Source of the DNA: Clostridia bacterium
GTDB taxonomy: Bacteria > Bacillota > Clostridia > Oscillospirales > Acutalibacteraceae
Direction of reading: 5' to 3'
NCBI GenBank assembly: GCA_017399175.1
Contig: JAFQEE010000023.1
Span: 25,107 to 89,106, forward strand
DNA length: 64,000 nt
Part shown: in pieces, positions 43,523 to 52,350 of the stretch
How the letters are laid out: each line of letters opens with the position of its first letter
Position numbering within the stretch: position 1 is the first letter of the stretch
Notes under the pieces: model-generated
What the model saw: only the letters and a program-made list of their open reading frames with translations
What the model was told of the DNA's origin: nothing
The model's database searches: none
Program-made: the position numbers and the translations under genes

Positions 43523-44689
43523 TTAGTTAAATGCGTGTTCAATAGTTATTACAACGAAATATCTTTCGTCTATTTTGCTCAATTTATCTTCAATAATTTG
43601 GATAATCTGATTATTTGAAAGATGATATTTATGAGGAACTATCAAATCAAAGATAAGATTTGTGTGAGTGGGACCATCAACAACCCTGAAATCGTGAATT
43701 GACATTTCATTTGAAATCTCTTGTACAATGCTCTTAGTCATGTCCTTTAAGGAGTTAATTCTCTCGTCGTCTGTGACAATAGGGTCTGTATGAATTGAAA
43801 TTATAAGTCCGAACTCATTAAAAATATCTCGTTCTGCAAGGTCGATAATATCGTGTATTTCCATAATGTCATCACGCGATGACACCTCAGCGTGAGCAGA
43901 GGCAAATCGTCTTCCGGGACCATAGTCGTGAACAATCATATCGTGAACACCGACAATTTTGTCATAAGACATTATTTTCTTTTCAATCTGCTCTGTAAAC
44001 TCTTTGTCAGCAGGTTTGCCGAGAAGGTCAGCCATAGTATCCTTGAGAATGTTAAAACCGGCAAGGAAAATAAAGCCGGCAACGATAATACCAAGATATC
44101 CGTCAATGCTTATGTCAGAAAATGCCGAAACAATAATTGCAACAAGGGCTACTGAAGTAGCAAGACAGTCGCTGAAACTGTCCTTCATAACTGCAATCAT
44201 AGGTGCAGAGTTAATTTTTTCACCAAGTTTTTTGTTGAAATAACCAAGCCAGAGTTTCATCAAAATACTGACAAGAAGAATTATGAGAGCTATCCAGTTG
44301 AATTTAACGGGAGCAGGGTTGACAATTTTATCAACAGAACTTTTGAAAAGTTCAATTCCCATAAGCAAAACGAAAAACGAAACACCTAATGCGGATATGT
44401 ATTCAACTCGTCCGTGACCGTAAGGGTGGTCCTTATCCGCAGGCATAGCAGAAAGCTTTACACCAATAAGTGAAATTATTGATGAACCTGCATCGGACAA
44501 GTTGTTGATAGCATCTGCCGTAACAGAAATACTACCTGAAAGAACACCTGCAATATATTTAATTATAGCAAGAATAAGATTAACTACAATTCCTGTGATA
44601 CTTCCAAGTGTTCCGTATGCTTCACGAACCTTCAGGTTGCTTGTGTTTTCAGGGTCACGAATAAAGAGTTTAACGAGAATTTTTTGCAT
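43523..44689 (-). CDS. Cation diffusion facilitator, probably Mn2+-type exporter
   Basis: 388 residues: six membrane helices (about 25-225) followed by a cytoplasmic CDF domain. Metal-site motifs are NNLSD in helix 2 (N-x3-D) and DSFSD in helix 5 (D-x3-D), and DHPYGHGRVEYIS is present. The N-D/D-D combination resembles MntE-like manganese exporters rather than zinc types, but this is inference. It overlaps the tetR stop by 20 bases and is translated from within it, so they form one operon. Confidence 0.85.
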   Translation of the reverse strand: MQKILVKLFIRDPENTSNLKVREAYGTLGSITGIVVNLILAIIKYIAGVLSGSISVTADAINNLSDAGSSIISLIGVKLSAMPADKDHPYGHGRVEYISALGVSFFVLLMGIELFKSSVDKIVNPAPVKFNWIALIILLVSILMKLWLGYFNKKLGEKINSAPMIAVMKDSFSDCLATSVALVAIIVSAFSDISIDGYLGIIVAGFIFLAGFNILKDTMADLLGKPADKEFTEQIEKKIMSYDKIVGVHDMIVHDYGPGRRFASAHAEVSSRDDIMEIHDIIDLAERDIFNEFGLIISIHTDPIVTDDERINSLKDMTKSIVQEISNEMSIHDFRVVDGPTHTNLIFDLIVPHKYHLSNNQIIQIIEDKLSKIDERYFVVITIEHAFN

Positions 44690-45290
44690 TTAAAAGTACC
44701 TCTTTACCCTCGTCACCAAGAACACCCCAAAGTCCTAATGTTGTAACACGAAGCCACATTTCAGCAACCTGTCGAGGAGTCCAGTCAGGATGTTCAGTAA
44801 ACCAACATGTGACAAGACCTATAAGACCGTATTTACCGTAAAAGTATGTGAAATCATATTTTGTATCGTCCATATTAGGGAAAATACTCTTAAAAATCTC
44901 ATATACTCTTTCGTTGAGTCTTTCGCCTAATTTATAAGCAAATTGCGCATCACCATTAGCACCTAAAAAGGTAGAATAAAGGTCCTTGTGTTCATAAAAA
45001 TGAGTGCAGAAATCTTCACAAACATCAACGGCTGTTTTTAAAAGTGCTTCACCTGTATATGAAGAAAGCTTTGCATCAAAATCAGCATAAAGCTCATTTT
45101 CAAGTGCATCAACAAGGTCATAAACATCTTTGTAATGAAGATAGAAAGTACCTCTGTTAATTTCAATATGGTCTGTTAATTCCTTAACAGTAATTTTATT
45201 TATTCGTTTTGTCCTTGCTAATTCCACAAGACCTTGACGAATAAGTTTTTTAGTTCGTCTTACACGGCTGTCCTCGTTATTTATTGGCAT
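44670..45290 (-). CDS. TetR-family transcriptional regulator
   Basis: 206 residues with an N-terminal HTH (residues about 15-60: LIRQGLVELARTKRINKITV, then RGTFYLHYKDVYDLVDAL) and a C-terminal domain of the TetR_C_8 kind. It is divergent from an ABC exporter operon and co-transcribed with a CDF transporter. It probably represses the region through the palindrome at 45334-45351, which covers the -35 box of its own promoter. The inducer is unknown. Confidence 0.9.
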   Translation of the reverse strand: MPINNEDSRVRRTKKLIRQGLVELARTKRINKITVKELTDHIEINRGTFYLHYKDVYDLVDALENELYADFDAKLSSYTGEALLKTAVDVCEDFCTHFYEHKDLYSTFLGANGDAQFAYKLGERLNERVYEIFKSIFPNMDDTKYDFTYFYGKYGLIGLVTCWFTEHPDWTPRQVAEMWLRVTTLGLWGVLGDEGKEVLLNAKNSR

Positions 45291-45319
45291 AATATCATCT
45301 CCGGATAATAATTTTTATC

Positions 45320-45351
45320 ATTATATCATTACTGTGTTCAATAATCAACAC
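45320..45351 (-). promoter_or_regulatory. tetR promoter with palindromic operator
   Basis: On the minus strand TTGATT (45343-45348) and TATAAT (45320-45325) with a 17-base spacer. GTGTTCAATAATCAACAC (45334-45351) is an imperfect 18-bp palindrome (GTGTT/AACAC arms) covering the -35 box, a typical TetR operator layout. Confidence 0.7.
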
Positions 45352-45400
45352 TTGTCTATTATTTTTTCACATAATTTACAAAAATTTTATAATTAGTTTT

Positions 45401-45480
45401 TTGTTAAATAATATAGCATTATTATAATTTGTATGATATACTAATTAAGTATGTAAAATTATGGCGTTTTAAGTATGTAA
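45401..45480 (+). promoter_or_regulatory. ABC exporter promoter and direct repeat
   Basis: TTGTTA (45401-45406) and TATAAT (45423-45428) with a 16-base spacer. Downstream, TTAAGTATGTAAA occurs twice, about 24 bases apart (from 45445 and about 45469), between promoter and gene; these could be extra regulator sites. Confidence 0.5.
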
Positions 45481-45502
45481 ATAATCTTAAGGAGTGAATG
45501 AA

Positions 45503-46204
45503 ATGCCATTTATCGAATTCAAAAATGTATCAAAGATTTATCAGGTTGGTGAAATCGAAATCAAAGCGGCTGACGATATCAGTTTCCCTATTGAAAAAGG
45601 TGAATTTGTAATTATCGTCGGACCTTCAGGTGCCGGTAAAACAACCGTTCTTAATATGCTTGGCGGTATGGATAAGCCTACATCAGGTGTAATCAATGTT
45701 GACGGAACAGATATTGCACAGTTCAATGAAAAAGAGCTTACAGCATTCCGTCGTGATGATGTTGGATTTGTTTTCCAGTTCTATAACCTTGTGCCTAACC
45801 TTACCGCTTACGAAAATGTTGAGCTTGCAACACAGATTTGCAAAAACCCCGTTGATGCAGAGGAAATTCTCAGCGAAGTAGGACTTGCAAACAGAAAAGA
45901 AAACTTTCCATCAAAGCTTTCAGGTGGTGAACAGCAGAGAGTTTCAATTGCCCGTGCTTTGGCAAAAAATCCCAAGCTTCTTCTTTGTGACGAGCCTACA
46001 GGTGCCCTTGACTACATAACAGGTAAATCAATTCTAAAACTTTTACAGGATATGTGCCGTGAAAAGGGAATGACAGTAATTGTTATCACTCACAACTCTG
46101 CACTTATGCCTATGGCTGACAAAATCATCAAAATCAATGACGGTAAAATCGAAAAGATTTTCTTAAATCAGGACCCTATGCCTGTTGAACATATTGAATG
46201 GTAA
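45503..46204 (+). CDS. ABC transporter ATP-binding protein (MacB/LolD type)
   Basis: 233 residues from the ATG at 45503 (AAGGAG); an in-frame GTG at 45494 is inside the spacing. Walker [10 protein letters not shown] (40-48), signature LSGGEQQRV, Walker [13 protein letters not shown] and the H-loop VITHNS are intact. It powers the FtsX-type permease encoded 15 bases downstream. The TetR regulator divergent to it suggests control by an effector molecule. Confidence 0.93.
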   Translation: MPFIEFKNVSKIYQVGEIEIKAADDISFPIEKGEFVIIVGPSGAGKTTVLNMLGGMDKPTSGVINVDGTDIAQFNEKELTAFRRDDVGFVFQFYNLVPNLTAYENVELATQICKNPVDAEEILSEVGLANRKENFPSKLSGGEQQRVSIARALAKNPKLLLCDEPTGALDYITGKSILKLLQDMCREKGMTVIVITHNSALMPMADKIIKINDGKIEKIFLNQDPMPVEHIEW

Positions 46205-46219
46205 AGGATAGTAACATAT

Positions 46220-49200
46220 ATGACTAAATCGCTGAAAAAAGATTTCAAAAGAGAAATCAGAAAAAGCATAAGCCGATTTATTTCGATTCTGCTAATAGTA
46301 GCATTGGGCGTTGCCTTTTATTCAGGTGTCCGTTCAACTATGCCTGCTATGCATATGACGGCTGATGCGATTTATGATAAACAGAACCTTATGGATATTC
46401 GTGTTGTGGGTACTTTGGGACTTACGCAGAACGATATTGAAGCCTTAAAGGAAATTGAAGGCATTAAGGGGATTGAGGGCTCATATACAACTGACTTTCT
46501 TTGTATAGTAAATTCAAAAGAAATTGTCACACGAGCTATTTCAATGTCCGAAAGCATAAACAAAATTAAGGTTTTGGAGGGCAGAAACCCTAAAAAGTAT
46601 AACGAATGTCTTGTGAGTCAGGAGTTTATTGACGAATCGGGACTTGAAATTGGTGACACGGTAAGACTCTCAACAGGTACGGATACACCTGTTTCTGATA
46701 CTCTTGCAACCGATAGTTTTGAAATTATCGGTATATGCTCCTCCTCATATTATCTTAACGGCGATGTGGGAACAAGTAACATCGGTGACGGTATGGGCGA
46801 CGGCTACATTGTAATTCCGCGTCAGGCATTTGTAACTGACATTTTTACATCAATTTACATTACAGTTGCAGGTGCAAATGAACTCAACTGCTATGATGAC
46901 AAATACAAGGATATCGTTGAAACTATTGCAGACAGAATTGAACAGATTGCGGGTAAACAATGTGATATCCGTTATGCCGAAATTCGTTCCGAAAGCAATG
47001 ATAAGCTTCAGAAGGCAAGAAATGAGTTCGCTGATGCAGAGGCTACTGTGGAAGAAGAAATCAAGAGTGCTTATGATGAGCTTCAGATGCAGAAACTTCT
47101 CATAGAACAGAGCAAGAGTGATATTCAGAATAACAAGGAACTTCTCGAAAACGCCGAGGCAAATCTTCCTATATATCAACAGCAGGTTGCTGATGCTGAA
47201 AAGCAGATTGCCGAGGGTGAAGAACAACTTGCAGTAATGAAACAGACTCTTCAGGAGAGTAAATCAATTCTTGATGATGCAGTTGCGAACCTTGAAGAAC
47301 TGAAAAACGACCCGAATGCTGACCCTGACCAGGTTGCATCCATGACAAGTACGGTTACAACGCTTCAGAATACATATAACTATGTTTCTAATCAAGCAAT
47401 TACGGCTGAACAGGAACTTGAACAAGGTAAAAAAGACCTTCTTGAAGCAAAGGTAACAGTCGGTCAGTTGCAGAATGCTATTGCAAACAAAGGTGCTTTA
47501 AATGATGCCGAACAGGAAATTATGGATGCCGATGCAATGCTTAAAGAGGCTGAAGAAGAATACAATATGCATAAGGAAGATGCATATGCTGAACTTGAGG
47601 ATGCACGACTTGAGCTTGAAGAGGCTGAACGCAAGGTTGCTGAAATGGAAGTACCTGTATGGCACGTGCTTGACCGTGAAAGCATTGAGGCTTATGTAAG
47701 TTATATTACAGATTCTGACAGTATCGGTGCAATCGGTGCAGTTTTCCCCGTAATCTTCTTTATTGTTGCTGCTCTTGTCAGCCTTACAACAATGACACGA
47801 ATGGTTGAAGAACAGAGAATGCAGATTGGTACTCTCAAAGCATTGGGTTACAGTAAAGTTTCAATCGCATCAAAATATCTTCTCTATGCCGCAACAGCAA
47901 GTATTTTAGGTAGCATAATCGGTGTGTTCGTTGGTGAATTTTCAATTCCTCCGATTATTATTACAGCATACAGAGCTGTTTATTATAACCTTGGTGAAAA
48001 TGTAATCAAGCTGAATTTAGGATATGCTCTCAGTGCAGGTCTTGTGGCAACACTTTGCACAACTCTTGCCGCATTCCTTGCTTGTTTCTATTCACTTCGC
48101 AGTGTTCCTGCGGACCTTATGCGACCTGTCGCACCAAAGTCAGGTAAACATACTTTTGTTGAAAAAATTAAATTTATCTGGCAACGACTTAACTTTGGGC
48201 AGAAATCAGCGGTACGAAATCTCTTCAGATATAAAAAGCGTTTCTTTATGACACTTTTTGGTGTAAGCGGATGTATGGCACTTCTTCTTGTGGGACTTGG
48301 TATCCGTGATTCTGTTACAAGTATGACAGAGCATCAGTACGGTGATATTTTCAACTATACTGAAATTGTCAGCGTTGATTCAAGTCTTACAAGAGCAGAA
48401 CGCAGAGCAATGCTTTCAAAAATCGAAACTTTGCCAAGCCTTGAGAATTATATTCAGGCAAACAGAACAATGATTTCGGCATCTCAGAACTCAACAACTG
48501 ATATTGATGATGAAAAGAGAGCATATTTGATTGTTCCGACAGATGTTGACCAGTTCCCACAGTTTGTTTCATTAAGGGAACGAACAGGTGAACAAAGTAA
48601 ACTTTCACTTTCTGACGAAGGTGTAATTATTACAGAAAAATTTGCTGATTTACTGGATGTACAGATAGGGGATAACATTTATCTTCGTATTGATGAATCC
48701 ACAGTTACACCAAAGGAAATAAAGGTCGTTGGTATTACTGAAAATTACATTTTCAATTATATCTATATGACACCGGGACTTTATAAGTCACTTTACAATG
48801 TTGAACCCGAAATCAACATTCTTATGATGAAATCCAATGACAAGTTCTCAACTCAAAACCTTAAACTTGCCTTGTCACGAATTGACGGTGTAAATTCAGT
48901 TACCACAAACGAAGATGAGCTTGAAAGTATTAATGAAGTCATTAAAAATCTTGACTTTATTATCATTCTTATGGTGATATCAGCGGCAATTCTCGCGTTT
49001 GTTGTTCTTTATAACCTTAACAACATCAATATAACAGAAAGAAGACGAGAACTTGCTACATTTAAACTGTTAGGTTTTTATGATAACGAATTAGCATCTT
49101 ATGTATATCGTGAAAATGTTGTGCTTACAGTATTTGGTATTATTCTGGGTATTGTGCTTGGTATCGTTCTTCATAGATTTGTTATGATTACAGTTGAAAC

Positions 49201-49351
49201 CGATGTTTATATGTTTGGCAGAGAACTTGATTTCTTAAGTGTCATTATTGCCACAATAATTACGGTTATATTTACAGTAATTGTCAATGCTATAATGTAT
49301 TTCAGTCTTAAAAAGATTGATATGGTTGAATCGCTAAAGAGTGTAGAATAG
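46220..49351 (+). CDS. FtsX-family ABC permease with long coiled-coil insert
   Basis: 1043 residues. There is one membrane helix near the N-terminus (about 18-38), an extracellular region with a long coiled coil (about 255-480, ending DARLELEEAERKVAEMEVP), then membrane helices at about 505-525, 560-580 and 610-630, a second extracellular domain (about 680-900) and three more helices near the C-terminus (about 910-1030). The two FtsX_permease blocks and coiled-coil insert fit MacB-like exporters of Bacillota for peptides, lipids or mechanotransduction at the wall. It is the partner of the ATPase upstream. Confidence 0.9.
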   Translation: MTKSLKKDFKREIRKSISRFISILLIVALGVAFYSGVRSTMPAMHMTADAIYDKQNLMDIRVVGTLGLTQNDIEALKEIEGIKGIEGSYTTDFLCIVNSKEIVTRAISMSESINKIKVLEGRNPKKYNECLVSQEFIDESGLEIGDTVRLSTGTDTPVSDTLATDSFEIIGICSSSYYLNGDVGTSNIGDGMGDGYIVIPRQAFVTDIFTSIYITVAGANELNCYDDKYKDIVETIADRIEQIAGKQCDIRYAEIRSESNDKLQKARNEFADAEATVEEEIKSAYDELQMQKLLIEQSKSDIQNNKELLENAEANLPIYQQQVADAEKQIAEGEEQLAVMKQTLQESKSILDDAVANLEELKNDPNADPDQVASMTSTVTTLQNTYNYVSNQAITAEQELEQGKKDLLEAKVTVGQLQNAIANKGALNDAEQEIMDADAMLKEAEEEYNMHKEDAYAELEDARLELEEAERKVAEMEVPVWHVLDRESIEAYVSYITDSDSIGAIGAVFPVIFFIVAALVSLTTMTRMVEEQRMQIGTLKALGYSKVSIASKYLLYAATASILGSIIGVFVGEFSIPPIIITAYRAVYYNLGENVIKLNLGYALSAGLVATLCTTLAAFLACFYSLRSVPADLMRPVAPKSGKHTFVEKIKFIWQRLNFGQKSAVRNLFRYKKRFFMTLFGVSGCMALLLVGLGIRDSVTSMTEHQYGDIFNYTEIVSVDSSLTRAERRAMLSKIETLPSLENYIQANRTMISASQNSTTDIDDEKRAYLIVPTDVDQFPQFVSLRERTGEQSKLSLSDEGVIITEKFADLLDVQIGDNIYLRIDESTVTPKEIKVVGITENYIFNYIYMTPGLYKSLYNVEPEINILMMKSNDKFSTQNLKLALSRIDGVNSVTTNEDELESINEVIKNLDFIIILMVISAAILAFVVLYNLNNINITERRRELATFKLLGFYDNELASYVYRENVVLTVFGIILGIVLGIVLHRFVMITVETDVYMFGRELDFLSVIIATIITVIFTVIVNAIMYFSLKKIDMVESLKSVE

Positions 49352-49359
49352 ATTATGAT

Positions 49360-49555
49360 GTCATTCTGAGGAGCATCGCGACGAAGAATCTCATAGGCTC
49401 CACCCTTGAGGGGCGCGGGCATCCGGTGGATGCCGAATTAGCGCTGTCTGAGCCGGTAGGCGAGTAAGGGAGCTGTCAAAAGTGTAACTTTTGACTGAGG
49501 GGGGTAAATCTAAACAATAAAATTTACAGAGATTCTTCACTTCGTTCAGAATGAC
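49360..49555. repeat. Family B repeat enclosing a family C block
   Basis: The ends GTCATTCTGAGG..GAAGAATCTC (49360-49392) and GAGATTCTTC..TTCAGAATGAC (49529-49555) are inverted copies. Inside lies a family C block (49397-49504) with CCACCCTTGAGGGG, a CATCCGGTGGATG hairpin, GCTGTCTGAGCCGG, GGCGAGTAAGG, then AGCTGTCAAAAG..CTTTTGACTGAGG. It lies between the ABC permease and the cyclophilin. Confidence 0.75.
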
Positions 49556-49589
49556 CTGAAATTAAAATATAATTAAGGAGATAAAAATT

Positions 49590-50183
49590 ATGTTTCATCA
49601 GTTAAATGCACCCGTTGCAGGTGATATGATTGCAACAGTAAAAACAAATATGGGAGAAATCAAAATCAAGCTTTTCCCTGAATATGCACCAAAGGCAGTT
49701 GAGAACTTCACAACTCACGCTAAAAACGGATACTATGACGGTCTTATTTTCCACCGCGTAATCAATGATTTTATGATTCAGGGTGGTGACCCTAACGGTA
49801 CAGGTACAGGCGGAGAAAGTATCTGGGGAAGACCTTTTGAAGATGAATTCACAGGTGAACTCCATAATCTTCGCGGTGCACTTTCAATGGCTAACTCAGG
49901 CAAAAATACAAACGGAAGTCAGTTCTTTATCGTTCAGGCAAAGGAATGTCCCGAAGACCTTATTGACCAGATGAGAATGGCTGACGAAAGAGTTTTCCCG
50001 ACAGAATGTATTGAAGCTTATGAAGAAATCGGCGGAACACCATGGCTTGATTTCCGTCACACAGTTTTCGGTCAGGTTTTTGAAGGAATGGACGTTGTTG
50101 ATGCAATCGCAACAGTAAAAAGCGATATGTTCAACAACAAGCCTTTTGAAGACGTTGTAATCGAAACAATTATTATAGAATAA
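49590..50183 (+). CDS. Peptidyl-prolyl cis-trans isomerase, cyclophilin type
   Basis: 197 residues. It catalyses proline isomerisation in folding proteins. Cyclophilin marks are FHRVINDFMIQGGDPNGTGTGG, the catalytic Arg in FHRV, QFFIVQ and the FGQVFEGMDVVDAI block. There is no signal peptide, so it is cytoplasmic. It has an AAGGAGAT site 8 bases before the ATG. It has a slightly longer middle (residues 105-130, ECPEDLIDQMRMADERVFP) than the minimal cyclophilin, common among clostridial members. Confidence 0.93.
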   Translation: MFHQLNAPVAGDMIATVKTNMGEIKIKLFPEYAPKAVENFTTHAKNGYYDGLIFHRVINDFMIQGGDPNGTGTGGESIWGRPFEDEFTGELHNLRGALSMANSGKNTNGSQFFIVQAKECPEDLIDQMRMADERVFPTECIEAYEEIGGTPWLDFRHTVFGQVFEGMDVVDAIATVKSDMFNNKPFEDVVIETIIIE

Positions 50184-50194
50184 AACCTTATCCG

Positions 50195-50243
50195 CCTCCC
50201 TCTGACGAGGGAGGTGGCAACGCATTAGCGTTGACGGAGGGAG
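50195..50243 (+). repeat. Short family C repeat supplying the ribosome binding site of the next gene
   Basis: CCTCCCTC (50195-50202) pairs with GAGGGAGG (50207-50214); CAACGC/GCGTTG (50218-50233) forms a second hairpin. GGAGGGAG (50236-50243) serves as the ribosome binding site of the deaminase gene. CTCCCTC of the first arm can pair alternatively with GAGGGAG of this site, so the element can fold in two ways. Confidence 0.65.
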
Positions 50244-50254
50244 AGATAAACAAA

Positions 50255-51547
50255 ATGTTATTTAAAAACATCTCAATAATCAACGAAAACCTTGAAATCG
50301 AAAACAATATGTATGTTGGTGTCAAGGCTGATAAAATCGACTATATCGGAGCAATAAAACCACAGGAAAACTATGGTGAAGAATACGACGGAAAGGGAAA
50401 AGTCCTGTCATCAGGCTTTGTAAATCTTCATACTCATTCACCTATGACACTTCTTCGTGGCTATGCTGAAAATCTTCCTTTGGACCGTTGGCTCAATGAA
50501 AAGGTTTTTCCTTTTGAGGACAGACTTAATTGTGACCGTGCATATTATGGTACTATGCTTTCAATAGCAGAAATGCTCAGTAGCGGTACAACATCATTTA
50601 CCGATATGTATTTCTTCGGTGATGGTGTTATGAAGGCTGTAATCGACAGTAAGGCAAAAACTAATTTTGGCCGTTCAATCGTGTCATTCGTTGATGAAGA
50701 TATCGAGAAAAATGACCGTTTTCAAGAGGGTATTTATCTTGCTGAAAAGTATCACAATACACAGAACGGTAAAATCAAGATTGATATGAGCCTTCACGCA
50801 GAATATACAAACCGACTTTCAATTATCGAGCAGTTTGGTGAGTTCACAAACGGGAAGGACTATATAAATCACATTCATTTGTCAGAAACAAAGGCTGAAC
50901 ACGAAAATTGCAAGGCAAAATACGGAAAAACTCCTGCTCGTCTTTTCTATGATGCAAAGGTGTTCAACAGCCCTACAATTCTCGCTCATTGTGTGTGGGT
51001 AGAAGATGATGATATGGACATATTCAAGGAAATGGGTGTAACGGTTGCTCATTGTCCTGCAAGTAATATGAAACTTGGAAGCGGTTTCTGTGACACATAT
51101 AAGTTGTTACAGAAAGGCGTAAATATCGGTATCGGTACTGATTCAGCTGCAAGTAATAACGGACTTGACATTATGCGTGAAATGTATCTTGCAGCACTTT
51201 TACCAAAGGGTGTGAAAAACAAAGCCGATATCGTAACTCCACAGGATATTTATAAGATGGCTACTGTCAACGGATATAAAGCACAGGGCAGAAACGATTG
51301 CGGTGTAATTAAAGTTGGTAACAAAGCCGATTTAATCGTGCTTGATATGTCAACACCTAATATGTATCCTGATTTTGATATTCTAAATAATCTCGTTTAT
51401 TCAGCAAATAAGAGTAATGTAGTACTTACAATGGTTGACGGTGAAATTCTCTACAAAAATGGCGAATTTACAACTATTGATGTTGAAAAAATGGGATATG
51501 AGGTCAGCCGTCTTGTACGCGAAGTAGTAAACGAGGTAAATGGGTAA
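50255..51547 (+). CDS. 5-methylthioadenosine/S-adenosylhomocysteine deaminase-type amidohydrolase
   Basis: 430 residues from the ATG at 50255; the upstream TTG at 50231 lies in the repeat. It belongs to the ATZ/TRZ amidohydrolases. The zinc ligands HTH of FVNLHTHSPMTLLRGY, the later His in HAEYTNRL and HIHLSETKAEH, and the Asp of IGTDSAASNN are present. It should deaminate methylthioadenosine or S-adenosylhomocysteine to the inosine analogue. Its stop overlaps the start of a purine nucleoside phosphorylase gene, and mtnA follows, so the operon handles methylthioadenosine. Confidence 0.88.
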   Translation: MLFKNISIINENLEIENNMYVGVKADKIDYIGAIKPQENYGEEYDGKGKVLSSGFVNLHTHSPMTLLRGYAENLPLDRWLNEKVFPFEDRLNCDRAYYGTMLSIAEMLSSGTTSFTDMYFFGDGVMKAVIDSKAKTNFGRSIVSFVDEDIEKNDRFQEGIYLAEKYHNTQNGKIKIDMSLHAEYTNRLSIIEQFGEFTNGKDYINHIHLSETKAEHENCKAKYGKTPARLFYDAKVFNSPTILAHCVWVEDDDMDIFKEMGVTVAHCPASNMKLGSGFCDTYKLLQKGVNIGIGTDSAASNNGLDIMREMYLAALLPKGVKNKADIVTPQDIYKMATVNGYKAQGRNDCGVIKVGNKADLIVLDMSTPNMYPDFDILNNLVYSANKSNVVLTMVDGEILYKNGEFTTIDVEKMGYEVSRLVREVVNEVNG

Positions 51548-52350
51548 TGATTACAAAAGCAGTTGAATATATAAAATCAAAAATTACAGATACTTATGAA
51601 ATCGGTATTATTTTAGGCAGTGGACTCGGCACTCTCGGTGAAAAGATTGAAAATCCACAGTTTGTGGATTATGCGGATATTCCTGATTTTCCTGTTTCAA
51701 CAGCACCGGGTCATGTTGGACGATTTGTTTTCGGTACACTTAACGGCAAAAAGGTTATGTGTATGCAGGGTAGAATCCACCTGTACGAGGGCTATGAAGT
51801 GCAGAATGTCGTAATGCCAATCCGCGTTTTGAAAATGATGGGTGTTAAAAAACTTATAGTAACAAATGCAGCAGGCGGCATCAATGAAAACTTTAATGTT
51901 GGCGATATTATGGTGATTACAGACCACATTAATTTTACAGGTAAAAATTGTCTTATTGGCAAAAATGATGATAATTTTGGATGCCGTTTCCCTGATATGA
52001 GTTTTGCTTATGCACCCGAACTTCGTGAAATTGCATTTGATTGTGCTGAAAAGTTAGGAATGAAACTCCGTGAAGGCGTATATATTGGTTGTACAGGACC
52101 TTCATATGAAACACCTGCCGAAATCCGTGCATTTCGTGTGCTTGGTGCTGATACAGTTGGTATGTCAACTGTTCAGGAAGTCATCGCAGCAAACCATTGT
52201 GGTATTGATGTTCTCGGTTTTTCACTTGTTTCTAATAAAGCAGCAGGACTTTTAGGGGAAAGACTTACTGAAGAAGAAGTTCTTACAATCGGCAGGCAAA
52301 AAAGCGAAGAAATGCAGTCACTAATTACCGAAATCGTAGGTGAATTTTAA
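51547..52350 (+). CDS. Purine-nucleoside phosphorylase, probably acting on methylthioinosine
   Basis: 267 residues, trimeric PNP/MTAP fold. GIILGSGLGTLGE (phosphate loop), GRIHLYEGY, TNAAGGIN and GCTGPSYETPAEIRAF are typical. It splits a purine nucleoside with phosphate, giving hypoxanthine and the ribose-1-phosphate. In this operon, following a methylthioadenosine deaminase and preceding mtnA, methylthioinosine is a plausible substrate, but inosine or guanosine cannot be excluded from sequence. Its start overlaps the upstream stop, and its stop overlaps the mtnA start. Confidence 0.9.
   Translation: MITKAVEYIKSKITDTYEIGIILGSGLGTLGEKIENPQFVDYADIPDFPVSTAPGHVGRFVFGTLNGKKVMCMQGRIHLYEGYEVQNVVMPIRVLKMMGVKKLIVTNAAGGINENFNVGDIMVITDHINFTGKNCLIGKNDDNFGCRFPDMSFAYAPELREIAFDCAEKLGMKLREGVYIGCTGPSYETPAEIRAFRVLGADTVGMSTVQEVIAANHCGIDVLGFSLVSNKAAGLLGERLTEEEVLTIGRQKSEEMQSLITEIVGEF

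Noticed and set aside
45366-45500. Possible riboswitch in the ABC exporter leader
   Set aside because: The leader is AT-rich with direct repeats only; no conserved RNA motif is recognisable.
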